A DNA stretch of 64,000 bases, taken from assembly GCA_003279945.1 (NCBI GenBank), contig QCGK01000003.1, positions 1 through 64,000 on the forward strand. Reading direction: 5' to 3'. The notes beneath the pieces are model-generated. The model saw only the letters and a program-made list of their open reading frames with translations. It was not told where the DNA came from and searched no databases. This document shows, in pieces, positions 1 through 9,195 of the stretch. Within the stretch, counting starts at the first letter, position 1. Each line of letters begins with the position of its first letter. The position numbers were made by a program, and so were the translations under genes. Source of the stretch: Prochlorococcus sp. AG-388-A01 (GTDB lineage Bacteria > Cyanobacteriota > Cyanobacteriia > PCC-6307 > Cyanobiaceae).

Positions 1-522
1 GAACCAATTGCAATATTAAAAAAATTAAAAACTACATATGGCACTAGTAAAACATTAGATAACTTAAATTTTTTATTTGAAACATTATCAAAAATATCAA
101 ATAAATATGGTGTTAAATTACAACTTGATCCCACTTTTCAACCTCACTTGAATTTATATGAAGGAATAGTATTTCAACTAATTGCGGATAATGGTAAAAA
201 TAAAAGCGTCATCGCAAAAGGCGGAAGATATGATGAGTTAGTAAGATCATTTAGTCCTAATGAGAAAATATTTAATGGGATTGGATTTACAATTTCAGTA
301 GACATTTTAAGAAATTTAATTAAGGAAGAAAAGACAGATAAAAAAAAGATTTTATTGATGTTTAAAGATTCTTATTTGTTAGAAAATGCTATGAATGAAC
401 AAAAAGCACAACAGAAAAAAGGAAATATTGCTGTCTTACATTTAAATCCATGTGATGACATGGCTAAAGCCAATCAAATTATGAAAGAAAATAATTGTAG
501 TGAGATTTTATGGGTTAAATAA
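1..522 (+). CDS. hisZ: ATP phosphoribosyltransferase regulatory subunit HisZ, C-terminal part
   Basis: The reading frame is open from the first base, so the gene is cut by the window edge and only about 173 C-terminal residues remain. HisZ is a catalytically inactive paralogue of the histidyl-tRNA synthetase core that pairs with short-form HisG in the first step of histidine synthesis. Visible are the class II synthetase-like motifs QPHLNLYEG and AKGGRYDELV near residues 45-80 of the fragment, then a short tail ending in a stop. The anticodon-binding domain of a true HisRS would need about 100 more residues, which favours HisZ. htpG follows after 120 bases on the same strand. Confidence 0.85.
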   Translation, partial: EPIAILKKLKTTYGTSKTLDNLNFLFETLSKISNKYGVKLQLDPTFQPHLNLYEGIVFQLIADNGKNKSVIAKGGRYDELVRSFSPNEKIFNGIGFTISVDILRNLIKEEKTDKKKILLMFKDSYLLENAMNEQKAQQKKGNIAVLHLNPCDDMAKANQIMKENNCSEILWVK

Positions 523-642
523 ATCCTTTTAAAAAGTATATTTAGGTTTTTAAATTCATATATTGTTCGGACAATACTCCTAATTAAACTTGATTAACTA
601 GTTTTTACGAAATAATATTTAATATGTTTAATTTTTTTTTAA

Positions 643-2547
643 ATGGAAAAAGGCGAAATTCGTATTAATACCGAAAATATTTTCCCAATTATCAAGAAGG
701 CAGTATATTCTGACCATGAAATCTTTTTAAGAGAACTTGTTAGTAATGGTGTTGACGCAATTAGTAAAAGAAGAATGGCCTCTATGGCAGGTGATTGCGA
801 GAATACTGAGGAGGCTCAAGTAAAAATAACAATTAATCGTGAAAAAAATACGTTAACAATTTCCGATAATGGAATTGGAATGAATGATGAAGAAATTAAG
901 AAGTATATAAATCAAGTTGCATTTTCTAGTGCTGAAGAATTCCTAACAAAATACAAAAAAGATAATGATGAATTCATAGGGCATTTTGGACTAGGTTTTT
1001 ATTCAAGTTTCATGGTGGCAGATAGAGTTGACATAATAACTAAGTCGGCAATTGGGGAGTCAAAAGCTTTCAAATGGTCTTGTGATGGATCGCCAAATTT
1101 CACGCTAGAGGAATCAGAAAGAGAGACAATTGGTACAGATGTTATTCTTCACCTACTTGAAGAAGAAAAAGATTTTATCGAGCCTGAAAGGATTAAATCA
1201 CTTATTAAAAAATATTGTGATTTTATGCCAATAGATGTCTTATTAGAAGGAGAGACAATCAATAAAAAAAATCCTCCTTGGAGAAAACAACCTAGTGAAT
1301 TAAAAGATGAAGATTATATTGAGTTATATAAATACCTTTATCCTTTCCAGGGAGATCCACTGTTATGGATTCATCTAAATACAGATTATCCATATGACAT
1401 ACAAGGGATATTGTATTTTCCAAAGTTGTCAGGTAGAGCTGATTGGGAAAAGGGAGAAATAAAACTATTTTGCAATCAAGTATTCGTAAGCGATTCAATT
1501 AAAGAGATAGTACCAAAATACCTTTTACCTCTAAGAGGAGTTATTGACTCTACAGATATACCGCTAAATGTTAGTAGAAGTGCTTTACAAACAGACAGAA
1601 AAGTAAGGTCTATATCATCATTTATCTCGAAAAAAATCGCTAATAAACTGAAGGATTTGATAAAAAATTCTCCAGAATTTTATGCAGAAATTTGGGACTC
1701 AATCTCTGCTTTTATTAAAATTGGTGCTATAGAAGATGAAAAATTTGCTGATTTAGTCAAAAACAGCATAATTTTCGAAACAATAATAAATTCGGAGAAA
1801 GACGTAACTAAAGATATTAAAAACAAATCGCTCATCAAATCCAATGATAAATATTTTACAACTCTGGCAAATTACAAAGAACGAAATAACATATCTGATT
1901 CTAAAAAAATAATTTACTGTTCAGATTCGATTTCTCAGTCAAGCGCATTAAATATCTGCTTATCTGATAACAAAGAAGTTATTAAATCAGACCCTTTAAT
2001 TGATGCACAATTTCTTCCTTGGTTAGAGAGTAAAAACGAAGATTATCAGTTCCAGAGAGTTGATTCAGAAATAAATGAACTAGAAGATAAAGAATCTAAA
2101 GAAATTGTAGATAAGGATGGTAAATCAAATACAGAAAATCTCAGAGATACGATTGTCAAAGCACTTAACAATGAGAAAGTAACAGTTAAAGTTCAGTCAC
2201 TTTCAAGTAAAGGTGCACCACCTGCGATGATCTTGCTTCCAGAGCAAATGAGAAGAATTAATGATATGGGTGCTTACATGGAACAAAAGATGCCTGGCTT
2301 ACCTGAATATCATGTGCTTTTAATTAATAAAGAACATCCACTTATTGTTGGTCTTAATAAAATTACAGGCAATAAAATAATTATTGATGAAAAAGATCCT
2401 ATAGAAAATCCATTGGCATCTAAAATTGCTAATCACGTTTACGATATGGCTAAACTATCTGTTGGTGGATTAGATCAAGAACAGATTATTAATTTACAAA
2501 ATAATAATGCCGAATTAATTTCGGAATTGCTTAATTCAACAACTTGA
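643..2547 (+). CDS. htpG: Molecular chaperone HtpG (Hsp90)
   Basis: This is the cytosolic Hsp90 chaperone, an ATP-driven dimer involved in folding under heat, light and oxidative stress. The 634 residues match bacterial HtpG length. The N-terminal GHKL ATPase shows [10 protein letters not shown] (about 31-40), SDNGIGM (74-80) and [11 protein letters not shown] (about 113-123), which bind ATP-Mg. The middle domain holds the NVSRSALQ region, and the last quarter is the dimerisation domain. The usual SNASDA signature is changed to SNGVDA, but the catalytic Glu and the Asn and Asp are kept. It lies between hisZ and rpmB. Confidence 0.97.
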   Translation: MEKGEIRINTENIFPIIKKAVYSDHEIFLRELVSNGVDAISKRRMASMAGDCENTEEAQVKITINREKNTLTISDNGIGMNDEEIKKYINQVAFSSAEEFLTKYKKDNDEFIGHFGLGFYSSFMVADRVDIITKSAIGESKAFKWSCDGSPNFTLEESERETIGTDVILHLLEEEKDFIEPERIKSLIKKYCDFMPIDVLLEGETINKKNPPWRKQPSELKDEDYIELYKYLYPFQGDPLLWIHLNTDYPYDIQGILYFPKLSGRADWEKGEIKLFCNQVFVSDSIKEIVPKYLLPLRGVIDSTDIPLNVSRSALQTDRKVRSISSFISKKIANKLKDLIKNSPEFYAEIWDSISAFIKIGAIEDEKFADLVKNSIIFETIINSEKDVTKDIKNKSLIKSNDKYFTTLANYKERNNISDSKKIIYCSDSISQSSALNICLSDNKEVIKSDPLIDAQFLPWLESKNEDYQFQRVDSEINELEDKESKEIVDKDGKSNTENLRDTIVKALNNEKVTVKVQSLSSKGAPPAMILLPEQMRRINDMGAYMEQKMPGLPEYHVLLINKEHPLIVGLNKITGNKIIIDEKDPIENPLASKIANHVYDMAKLSVGGLDQEQIINLQNNNAELISELLNSTT

Positions 2548-2584
2548 GTCGTGTGTTAAAATTTTTAAAGATATAACTAAAAAT

Positions 2585-2821
2585 ATGTCAAGAGTTTGCG
2601 AACTGACTGGTGCAAAAGCTAATAATGGGATGGCCGTAAGTCACTCACATATTCGTACAAAAAAATTGCAACAAGTTAATCTTCAAAAAAGGAGACTTTG
2701 GTGGGAAGAAGGCAAAAAATGGGTAAATATTAAAATTAGCACCAAAGCACTAAAATCTATACAAAAAGTAGGATTAGAGAAATTTGCTAAATCAAATGGA
2801 GTAGATTTAAAAAAATTCTAA
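2585..2821 (+). CDS. rpmB: 50S ribosomal protein L28
   Basis: L28 is a small basic protein of the large ribosomal subunit. The 78-residue product begins [10 protein letters not shown] and continues with the family signature around [13 protein letters not shown], then a Lys- and Arg-rich stretch ending at KKF. Its length is normal for cyanobacterial L28. It starts 37 bases after htpG and is followed within 5 bases by the peroxiredoxin gene, so the three may share a transcript. Confidence 0.96.
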   Translation: MSRVCELTGAKANNGMAVSHSHIRTKKLQQVNLQKRRLWWEEGKKWVNIKISTKALKSIQKVGLEKFAKSNGVDLKKF

Positions 2822-2826
2822 ATTTG

Positions 2827-3360
2827 ATGAAAAATTTAGTCGTAAGTATATTAATACCATTTATTTTTTTATTTAACTGTAATTTAGCAATCGCCTTTGA
2901 CTTCGCTCCTGAAGTTGGGGATCCAGCTCCAAACTTTCAATTAGAAGGTTTTAATAAAAACATAAAATCAAAAAATATTTGGGGATTAAATGATTTTCAA
3001 GGTAAGTGGCTCGTTATGTACTTTTATCCAAAGGACTTTACAGCAGGTTGCACTCTTGAAGCTAAAGGTTTTTCGGAATTAAAAACAGATTTTTCAAAAT
3101 ATAATGCAGAAATTGTTGGGATTAGTGCTGATAATCAAGATTCTCATGAAAGTTTCTGCAGCGAGAAATCTATAAACTACACTTTATTATCGGATCCTGA
3201 AGGAATTATTAGCGATAAATATGGTTCTTGGATTCCTCCATTTTCAGATAGAAATACTTTTTTGATTTCTCCAGAAGGAGAAATTTCTTATAGATGGATA
3301 AGTGTTTTACCCATAAATCATGCCAAAGAAGTACTTAATGTACTAAAGAAAAAAATATAA
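2827..3360 (+). CDS. Exported PrxQ/BCP-type peroxiredoxin
   Basis: This is a thiol peroxidase of the AhpC/TSA, PrxQ (BCP) group, which reduces H2O2 and organic peroxides. Residues 1-22 form a signal peptide (basic MKN, hydrophobic core, AIA before FDF), so it probably acts in the thylakoid lumen or periplasm. The peroxidatic Cys75 sits in TAGCTLEA. PrxQ usually carries a resolving Cys five residues later (CTxxAC); here that place holds Lys. Another Cys lies in HESFCSEK and may replace it. An in-frame TTG lies directly before the chosen ATG; the ATG gives a normal signal peptide. Confidence 0.9.
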   Translation: MKNLVVSILIPFIFLFNCNLAIAFDFAPEVGDPAPNFQLEGFNKNIKSKNIWGLNDFQGKWLVMYFYPKDFTAGCTLEAKGFSELKTDFSKYNAEIVGISADNQDSHESFCSEKSINYTLLSDPEGIISDKYGSWIPPFSDRNTFLISPEGEISYRWISVLPINHAKEVLNVLKKKI

Positions 3361-3363
3361 ATT

Positions 3364-3666
3364 TTGCACGAACTTTCATTTGGAACATGGTTAATTCACA
3401 TCTCTTCGGTTATTGAATGGATTTTTACCATCTTTGTTATTTACAAAATTTCTACATATAAAGAATACAATTTATTTTTTTGGTTAAGCTTAGCTATGGT
3501 TCCAAACTTAATAGGAGCTATGTGCGCTATTACTTGGCATATCTATGATAATCAAGAAGTATTGTATGGATTAGTAACGCTTCAAGGGATATTTACATTT
3601 ATTGGTAATTCAACATTAGCTCTCGCATCATTCACTATTTTTATAAAGGAAGAGACTTATGAATGA
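3364..3666 (+). CDS. DUF2499 membrane protein (Ycf49-like)
   Basis: This 100-residue integral membrane protein has about three helices and starts at a TTG. The motifs SFGTWLIHISSVIEW and LAMVPNLIGAMCAITWH match DUF2499, a family of cyanobacteria and plastids that includes the algal plastid product Ycf49. The biochemical role is not known. It is 3 bases after the peroxiredoxin and overlaps the following DUF3593 gene by 8 bases, so translation is probably coupled. Its place before psaK fits a thylakoid function, which is inference. Confidence 0.85.
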   Translation: MHELSFGTWLIHISSVIEWIFTIFVIYKISTYKEYNLFFWLSLAMVPNLIGAMCAITWHIYDNQEVLYGLVTLQGIFTFIGNSTLALASFTIFIKEETYE

Positions 3667-3994
3667 TTTATTTTTTAAATTTATAGAAAAATTAGGTTTT
3701 ATTGATAACACATTATTGTTCGCCGTATCAATATTTCCATATGCAATATTTTTGTTTTACTTATATAAAATCAAATCTGTTAATATTTTTGTAAAAACAG
3801 GATTTTCCTTAACTGTTTTATTTGTATTCATAACTATATTGGTATCTATCTTCACACTAAATTACTATGATAAAACCCTTGTTGAGGTTGACTTCCTGCA
3901 TGGCTTTGCAGAATCCTTTCTAACTCTAAGTGATTTTGTTATTTTGTTTGGATTTATAAAGTTGTTAAATAGCTTAGAAGTAAACAACTCTTAA
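3659..3994 (+). CDS. DUF3593 membrane protein
   Basis: This 111-residue membrane protein has three predicted helices. The motif FAESFLTLSDFVILFG near the C-terminus is characteristic of DUF3593, which is found in cyanobacteria and plants. No function is established. It overlaps the DUF2499 gene by 8 bases; the two families would be expected to work together in the same membrane. psaK follows after 66 bases. Confidence 0.82.
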   Translation: MNDLFFKFIEKLGFIDNTLLFAVSIFPYAIFLFYLYKIKSVNIFVKTGFSLTVLFVFITILVSIFTLNYYDKTLVEVDFLHGFAESFLTLSDFVILFGFIKLLNSLEVNNS

Positions 3995-3997
3995 GAC

Positions 3998-4028
3998 CTT
4001 TTACAATTTTGTGTTTTTTAGGTAAAAG
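3998..4028 (+). terminator. Possible weak hairpin between DUF3593 and psaK
   Basis: An inverted repeat CTTTTAC (3998-4004) and GTAAAAG (4022-4028) flanks a U-rich loop of 17 bases. It could be a weak terminator for the upstream operon or a structure in the psaK leader. There is no GC-rich stem and no long T tract after it, so this is tentative. Confidence 0.25.
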
Positions 4029-4060
4029 TATTAGAGAATATATGAAAATAACGATTTTTT

Positions 4061-4321
4061 ATGTTTACTACATTATTTGCAGCTGCAGATCCAGCAACTT
4101 TTTCTTGGTCTCCAAAGTGTGCCGTCGTAATGATTGCATGTAATGTTTTTGCTTATGCAATTGCTAGAGCAACAATAAGAAAACCTAATGAAGGTTTTGA
4201 AATACCTAATTCAAAATTCTATGGTGGTTTAAGTCACGCATCAGTTGTAGGTGCTAATTGCCTAGGTCATATTTTCGGAATTGGTGCAATCTTAGGATTA
4301 GCCTCACGTGGTGTATTATAA
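4061..4321 (+). CDS. psaK: Photosystem I subunit PsaK
   Basis: PsaK is a two-helix subunit at the edge of photosystem I that binds chlorophyll and helps dock antenna complexes. The 86-residue product has a short N-terminal part ending AAADPATFSWSP, a first helix from CAVVMIACNVFAYAIAR, a stromal loop around RKPNEGFEIPN, and a second helix with GANCLGHIFGIGAILGL. All are family hallmarks and the length is normal. It converges on dxs, 20 bases away. Confidence 0.96.
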   Translation: MFTTLFAAADPATFSWSPKCAVVMIACNVFAYAIARATIRKPNEGFEIPNSKFYGGLSHASVVGANCLGHIFGIGAILGLASRGVL

Positions 4322-4343
4322 AAAATTTATTTATTAAATTTTT
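4321..4343. terminator. A/T-only hairpin between convergent psaK and dxs
   Basis: AAAAATTTA (4321-4329) is complementary to TAAATTTTT (4335-4343) around a 5-base loop, exactly between the stop codons of psaK and dxs. A T run follows on both strands, so it could act as a bidirectional terminator. The stem has no G or C, so its strength is doubtful. Confidence 0.35.
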
Positions 4344-6231
4344 AATTGTTTAACTTAAATTTCTTAACAATTTTATCTGCCATCTGATCAGGCATAAGTC
4401 CTAATTTTTCTTTACTCTGATCAGGTGATGCATGATCAACTAAAACATCAGGTATACCTATTCTGTATACAGGAATGTTTACTTCATTATCGTTAAGTAA
4501 TTCAACTATTGCAGAACCAAATCCACCTATTAAGGTGCCTTCTTCCATAGTTACCACTTTCTGAATCCTACTTGCTAAAGGCATAATAAGATTTTTATCT
4601 AGAGGTTTCACAAATCTTGCATTAACAATACATGCATTAATGTTCATATTTTTTAGAATTCTTGCTGTTTCAATAGCTGATGCAACCATTGATCCATAAG
4701 CAATAATTAAAATATCTTCTCCTTCTTCAAGTATTTCAGCTTCGCCTATATTCAATGGTTCCCAACCCTCATCCATTACAGCCACCCCTAATCCAGAACC
4801 TCTTGGTATTCTTAGAGCTGTAGGACCATTATGGTTAATTGAAGTTATTAACATTCTTTGTAATTCAGATTCATCTTTAGGTGCCATCAATACAAAATTA
4901 GGTATAGACCTCATATAACTTATATCGTATTGACCTTGGTGAGTAGGACCGTCAGCTCCAACTATCCCAGCCCTATCAAGTACGAACGATACAGGTAAAT
5001 TTTGGATACCAACATCATGGATTAATTGATCGAATGCTCGTTGAAGAAAAGTACTATAAATAGCTACAACAGGTTTAAGACCATCGCACGACATTCCTGC
5101 CGCCAGAGTAACTGCATGTTGTTCTGCTATTCCTACATCGACATATTGATCTGGAATATTTTTTTGCAATATATCTAAACCAGTCCCTGTAGCCATTGCT
5201 GCTGTAATACCAACAACTTTGCTATCTTGTTCACATATTTTCAATAAGGTTTGACCAAATATCTTACTATAACTAACAGGTTTAGGTTTCTTAGATGGAA
5301 TAGATTTTCCAGTTGTTAGATCAAATGCTGACTGTGCATGATATCCAACCTGATCAGCCTCTGCATAAGGATAACCCTTACCTTTTGTTGTGACTACATG
5401 AACAAGTACAGGTTTTTTCAGTTTGTGAGCAGCGTTAAAAGTATTAACTAAATTTCCAATGTCATGTCCGTCAATTGGACCCATATATGTAAATCCAAGT
5501 TCTTCAAAAACAGCTCCAACCTTAGGCACTGCTAGTCTTCTAACGCTTCCTTTAATATTTTTTAGTTCTTCTGGAATATCCTTACCAATTAATGGAATAT
5601 TTTTTACACTTTCTTGAACACTATCGGACAAAAATTTCAATGGTGGACTAACTCTTACTTTATTTAAGTAAGATGAAAGGGCTCCAACTGGAGGTGAAAT
5701 AGACATATCATTATCGTTTAATACTACAACTAAAGGAGTATTTGGTAAGTGACCTGCATGATTTATAGCTTCTAATGCCATTCCTCCAGTTAATGCTCCA
5801 TCCCCAATAACAGCAACACATTTATAATTTTCACCTTTTCTATCTCTTGCAATTGCCATTCCTAATGCAGCCGAAATAGAAGTACTTGCATGTCCAGCAC
5901 CAAAATGATCAAATTTACTTTCGCTTCTTTTGAGATATCCCGCTACTCCATTTTGTTGTCTAAGGGAATCAAATTGACTAAAACGTCCTGTTATTAACTT
6001 ATGAGGATAACCTTGATGTCCTACATCCCAAACAACTTTATCGATGTCAAGATCTAGAGTTTGATATAAAGCCAATGTAAGCTCAACTACACCTAAGCCA
6101 GGACCAAGATGTCCACCACTAGTAGAAACTACTTGAAGATGTCTTTCTCTAATTTGACAGGCAATTTCCTCTAATTGTGAAACTGTTAAGCCATGAAGTT
6201 GATTTGGATGCCTTAACTCACTTAAAAGCAT
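4342..6231 (-). CDS. dxs: 1-deoxy-D-xylulose-5-phosphate synthase
   Basis: This thiamine-diphosphate enzyme condenses pyruvate and glyceraldehyde-3-phosphate into DXP, the first step of the MEP isoprenoid pathway that supplies carotenoids, phytol and quinones. The 629 residues match the family length. The TPP-binding motif [13 protein letters not shown] lies near residues 145-157. The transketolase-like pyrimidine domain has [15 protein letters not shown] and [12 protein letters not shown]-terminal transketolase domain follows. It converges on psaK and diverges from ilvA with 116 bases between starts. ispE of the same pathway lies near 29 kb. Confidence 0.97.
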   Translation of the reverse strand: MLLSELRHPNQLHGLTVSQLEEIACQIRERHLQVVSTSGGHLGPGLGVVELTLALYQTLDLDIDKVVWDVGHQGYPHKLITGRFSQFDSLRQQNGVAGYLKRSESKFDHFGAGHASTSISAALGMAIARDRKGENYKCVAVIGDGALTGGMALEAINHAGHLPNTPLVVVLNDNDMSISPPVGALSSYLNKVRVSPPLKFLSDSVQESVKNIPLIGKDIPEELKNIKGSVRRLAVPKVGAVFEELGFTYMGPIDGHDIGNLVNTFNAAHKLKKPVLVHVVTTKGKGYPYAEADQVGYHAQSAFDLTTGKSIPSKKPKPVSYSKIFGQTLLKICEQDSKVVGITAAMATGTGLDILQKNIPDQYVDVGIAEQHAVTLAAGMSCDGLKPVVAIYSTFLQRAFDQLIHDVGIQNLPVSFVLDRAGIVGADGPTHQGQYDISYMRSIPNFVLMAPKDESELQRMLITSINHNGPTALRIPRGSGLGVAVMDEGWEPLNIGEAEILEEGEDILIIAYGSMVASAIETARILKNMNINACIVNARFVKPLDKNLIMPLASRIQKVVTMEEGTLIGGFGSAIVELLNDNEVNIPVYRIGIPDVLVDHASPDQSKEKLGLMPDQMADKIVKKFKLNN

Positions 6232-6347
6232 TTAACAAAAATTGGTATCTGTATAATCTAAAACGTAAAGGTGCAAAATGAGTATTTTTTTTGAAATAGA
6301 TCATGTAATGTTTTATTAGATTAATAATTAATGCTAAAAATATATAT

Positions 6348-7889
6348 ATGAATGATTATTTTGAAAAAATACTTCAAGCTGAAGTCTATGAAGTAGCTAA
6401 AAAAACACCACTAGAGAAAGCACATAATTTAAGTAATAAACTTAATAATGAGGTTTTTCTAAAAAGAGAGGATCTTCAAGATGTATTTTCATTCAAAATA
6501 AGAGGAGCATACAACAAGATGAGTAAGCTCAGTAGATCTCAGCTTACTCGGGGAGTAATTACTTCAAGTGCTGGTAATCATGCTCAAGGTGTTGCACTTA
6601 GTGCTCTCAAATTAAATTGCCAAGCAACCATATTAATGCCAATTACAACACCTCTAGTGAAAGTTAATGCAGTAAAAAATTTAAAAGCAAAAGTCATATT
6701 ATTTGGTGATAATTATGATGAAACATACAAAGAGGCAATAAGGATTAGCCATGAAAGAAATTTATGTTTTATTCATCCTTTTGATGATCCAGATGTAATA
6801 GCAGGACAAGGAACTATAGCTATTGAACTTGAACAGCAACTCACGGAAAAACCTTATGCAATTTATATTGCTGTTGGTGGTGGTGGATTGATATCAGGAA
6901 TTTCTTTATACATTAAAAAAATATGGCCTGAAGTAAAAATAATTGGCGTTGAACCTGAAGACGCAGATGCTATGACAAAATCCTTGGAAGAAGAAAAAAT
7001 TGTGGAATTAACCTCTGTTGGTCAATTTGCAGATGGAGTGGCAGTTAAAAAAATTGGTAAAAATACTTTTGATATTGGTAGAAAATACATAGATAAGATG
7101 ATTAGGGTTAATACTGACGAAATATGTGCTGCTATAAAAGATGTTTTTGAGGATACTAGATCAATACTAGAGCCCGCAGGTGCCTTATCAATAGCAGGAA
7201 TGAAAAAAGATATTTTAAATTCGAATCATTTAAATAGAAAAATGGTTGCAATTGCATGTGGTGCAAATATGAATTTTGAGAGACTTAGATTTGTGGCAGA
7301 AAGAGCAGAACTTGGAGAGTGTAAAGAAGTAATGATGGCTATTGAGATACCTGAACGTGCTGGTAGTCTAATTGATTTTTGTAAGTTACTTGATAATAGA
7401 AATTTAACTGAATTTAGCTATAGGATGTCGAATTCTAAGAATGCACAGATCTTTGTAGGAGTCCAAGTCTATGGGTTAAATGATAAAAAAAATCTATTAA
7501 ATGTATTTATAAATTCTGAGTACTCATTTTATGACATAAGTGATGATGAATTATCTAAAAACCATCTTAGACATATGGTAGGTGGAAGATTACCAAGGAA
7601 TTTTAAAGAGAAGGATTATAAAAACTTTGTAGAGCTTTTATACAGATTTGAGTTTCCTGAAAGGCCTGGGGCATTAATAAACTTCCTAAATAATATGAAA
7701 TCTAATTGGTCTATAAGCGTATTTCACTACAGGAATTATGGTGCTGATGTAGGGAAAATTGTTATTGGAGTGTTAATCGATAAAAATGAGATTTTAGAGT
7801 GGAATAATTTTGTAAGAATTCTAGGCTATAAATTCTGGGATGAAACTCAAAACGATACATATAGACTATTCCTTGGTGCATCAGATTAA
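6348..7889 (+). CDS. ilvA: Biosynthetic threonine dehydratase
   Basis: This PLP enzyme deaminates threonine to 2-oxobutyrate, the first step to isoleucine. The PLP lysine is K50 in FSFKIRGAYNK, and the phosphate-binding glycine loop is VGGGGLISG. After the catalytic domain (about 1-320) come two ACT-like regulatory domains (around 325-400 and 420-505, for example EFPERPGALINFL), the arrangement of the isoleucine-inhibited long form. The length of 513 is normal. It is divergent from dxs and followed by scpB. Confidence 0.95.
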   Translation: MNDYFEKILQAEVYEVAKKTPLEKAHNLSNKLNNEVFLKREDLQDVFSFKIRGAYNKMSKLSRSQLTRGVITSSAGNHAQGVALSALKLNCQATILMPITTPLVKVNAVKNLKAKVILFGDNYDETYKEAIRISHERNLCFIHPFDDPDVIAGQGTIAIELEQQLTEKPYAIYIAVGGGGLISGISLYIKKIWPEVKIIGVEPEDADAMTKSLEEEKIVELTSVGQFADGVAVKKIGKNTFDIGRKYIDKMIRVNTDEICAAIKDVFEDTRSILEPAGALSIAGMKKDILNSNHLNRKMVAIACGANMNFERLRFVAERAELGECKEVMMAIEIPERAGSLIDFCKLLDNRNLTEFSYRMSNSKNAQIFVGVQVYGLNDKKNLLNVFINSEYSFYDISDDELSKNHLRHMVGGRLPRNFKEKDYKNFVELLYRFEFPERPGALINFLNNMKSNWSISVFHYRNYGADVGKIVIGVLIDKNEILEWNNFVRILGYKFWDETQNDTYRLFLGASD

Positions 7890-7919
7890 ATTTAAGGTAA
7901 ATTAGGAAAGATTTCGGTA

Positions 7920-8462
7920 ATTAAAATCAATCAATCTGATCTAAATACCACGCCAATATCTGATATAGATCTAGTAACTAAAGTTGAAGCTGTTCTATAT
8001 TTGAAAGGGAGACCAATAACAAAAAAGGATCTTTCAGAAATTACTAATTCTGATATCAACTCAATAAATGATGCAATTAAAGATCTAAAAAACAAATACT
8101 CTAATCCCAACTCAGCTATTGAATTAAATTCAGTTAATAATAGTTTTTCTCTCGAGCTAAAATCCAGTCTTAATGAATTCGTCGATGATTTACTTCCTTC
8201 TGATTTGAAAACATCCGAATTAAGGACATTGGCAACTATTGCGATCAAAAAAAAGATCCTGCAATCTGATCTTATACTTCTTCGAGGATCAGGAGCCTAT
8301 GATCATATTAAAGAATTATTAGAAAAGAAATTTATTGTCAAACGGAAGCAAAAAGATGGTAGATCATATTGGTTATCATTATCAGAAAAGTTTTTTCAAA
8401 CATTTGCTGTAAGTAATGAATATCTCTCAAATATAGGAAACCATAATAATAAGCAGCAATAA
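7920..8462 (+). CDS. scpB: Segregation and condensation protein B (non-standard start)
   Basis: ScpB is a winged-helix partner of SMC-ScpA in chromosome segregation. The conserved family N-terminus KVEAVLYLKGRP is present, but its first half lies upstream of the first TTG (8001), the only standard start nearby. The frame is open back to a stop at 7893 and contains no ATG, GTG or TTG before 8001. ATT at 7911 or 7920 are the best alternatives; an AGGA at 7904-7907 precedes them. I place the start at 7920 with low certainty; the end is sure. From 7920 the product is 180 residues. yggT follows after 36 bases. Confidence 0.8.
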   Translation: MKINQSDLNTTPISDIDLVTKVEAVLYLKGRPITKKDLSEITNSDINSINDAIKDLKNKYSNPNSAIELNSVNNSFSLELKSSLNEFVDDLLPSDLKTSELRTLATIAIKKKILQSDLILLRGSGAYDHIKELLEKKFIVKRKQKDGRSYWLSLSEKFFQTFAVSNEYLSNIGNHNNKQQ

Positions 8463-8498
8463 TAAGTAAATGTTAGAATAGATAAAAATTTTTTTTTA

Positions 8499-8801
8499 AT
8501 GACAGGAATAACAATTTCAATTTTACAAGTTATCAGTACTACTTTGTCGCTTTACTATGCCTTACTGATTATTAGAATACTTTTAACCTGGTTCCCAGGA
8601 ATCGATTGGAGTAATGGAATATTATCTGCATTAACATCAATCACAGATCCATATTTAAATATATTTAGAGGTATTATTCCACCCATTGGTGGTTTTGATA
8701 TATCTTCATTATTAGCATTAATTCTTTTTCAAGTGATACAAGGATTCATACCTCAATTAATAATGTTTTTACTGAACCAAGGAAGTGGATATGGATATTA
8801 A
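8499..8801 (+). CDS. YggT family membrane protein
   Basis: This 100-residue protein has two hydrophobic segments and matches the YggT (Ycf19-like) family: ALLIIRILLTWFPGIDW in the first half and ITDPYLNIFRGIIPPIGGFD in the loop. Family members in cyanobacteria and plastids are linked to cell or plastid division and to cytochrome b6f assembly (the CCB3 group). It lies after scpB, another segregation gene, and converges on the MazG-like gene with 3 bases between stops. Confidence 0.85.
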   Translation: MTGITISILQVISTTLSLYYALLIIRILLTWFPGIDWSNGILSALTSITDPYLNIFRGIIPPIGGFDISSLLALILFQVIQGFIPQLIMFLLNQGSGYGY

Positions 8802-8804
8802 AAT

Positions 8805-9134
8805 TTAGCGATCATCCCCAGATCCCGAAATCTTACCTTTTTCTGATCTTAATTTTAATTTTTCAAGGTTTTGTATTGCAACATCCTCTAAATTAAAATT
8901 TAATTCAGTACAAAGATTTGATATGTACCACAAAACATCTCCCAACTCTTTTTTAATACCTAATTTTGATTCGTTATCAAATATTCCGTTTTTATCTCTT
9001 ATAACTTTTTTTACTTTTTCTGCTACCTCACCAGCCTCTCCAACTAGACCAAGAGTTGGATAAATAATATTTGACCCTAAATTTGGATATTGAGCTGTTT
9101 CCCTCGCTTTTTTCTGATAAGTTTTAAAATTCAT
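8805..9134 (-). CDS. MazG-like nucleotide pyrophosphohydrolase
   Basis: This 109-residue all-alpha NTP pyrophosphohydrolase would hydrolyse (d)NTPs or modified nucleotides to monophosphates. The metal-binding pattern of the MazG/dUTPase fold is visible: GLVGEAGEVAEKVKK around residues 29-43 and KKELGDVLWYISNL around 61-74. It is a single-domain form, much shorter than E. coli MazG. The substrate cannot be told from sequence. It diverges from pyk with 61 bases between starts. Confidence 0.82.
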   Translation of the reverse strand: MNFKTYQKKARETAQYPNLGSNIIYPTLGLVGEAGEVAEKVKKVIRDKNGIFDNESKLGIKKELGDVLWYISNLCTELNFNLEDVAIQNLEKLKLRSEKGKISGSGDDR

Positions 9135-9195
9135 GACTTAAATAACTAACTTTGGGTATGGTAAATTTATTTATATCTAGCAATATTATCTATAT

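Noticed and set aside
1..522. Histidyl-tRNA synthetase (hisS)
   Set aside because: The motifs are shared with HisRS, but the protein ends without the anticodon-binding domain, so HisZ fits better.
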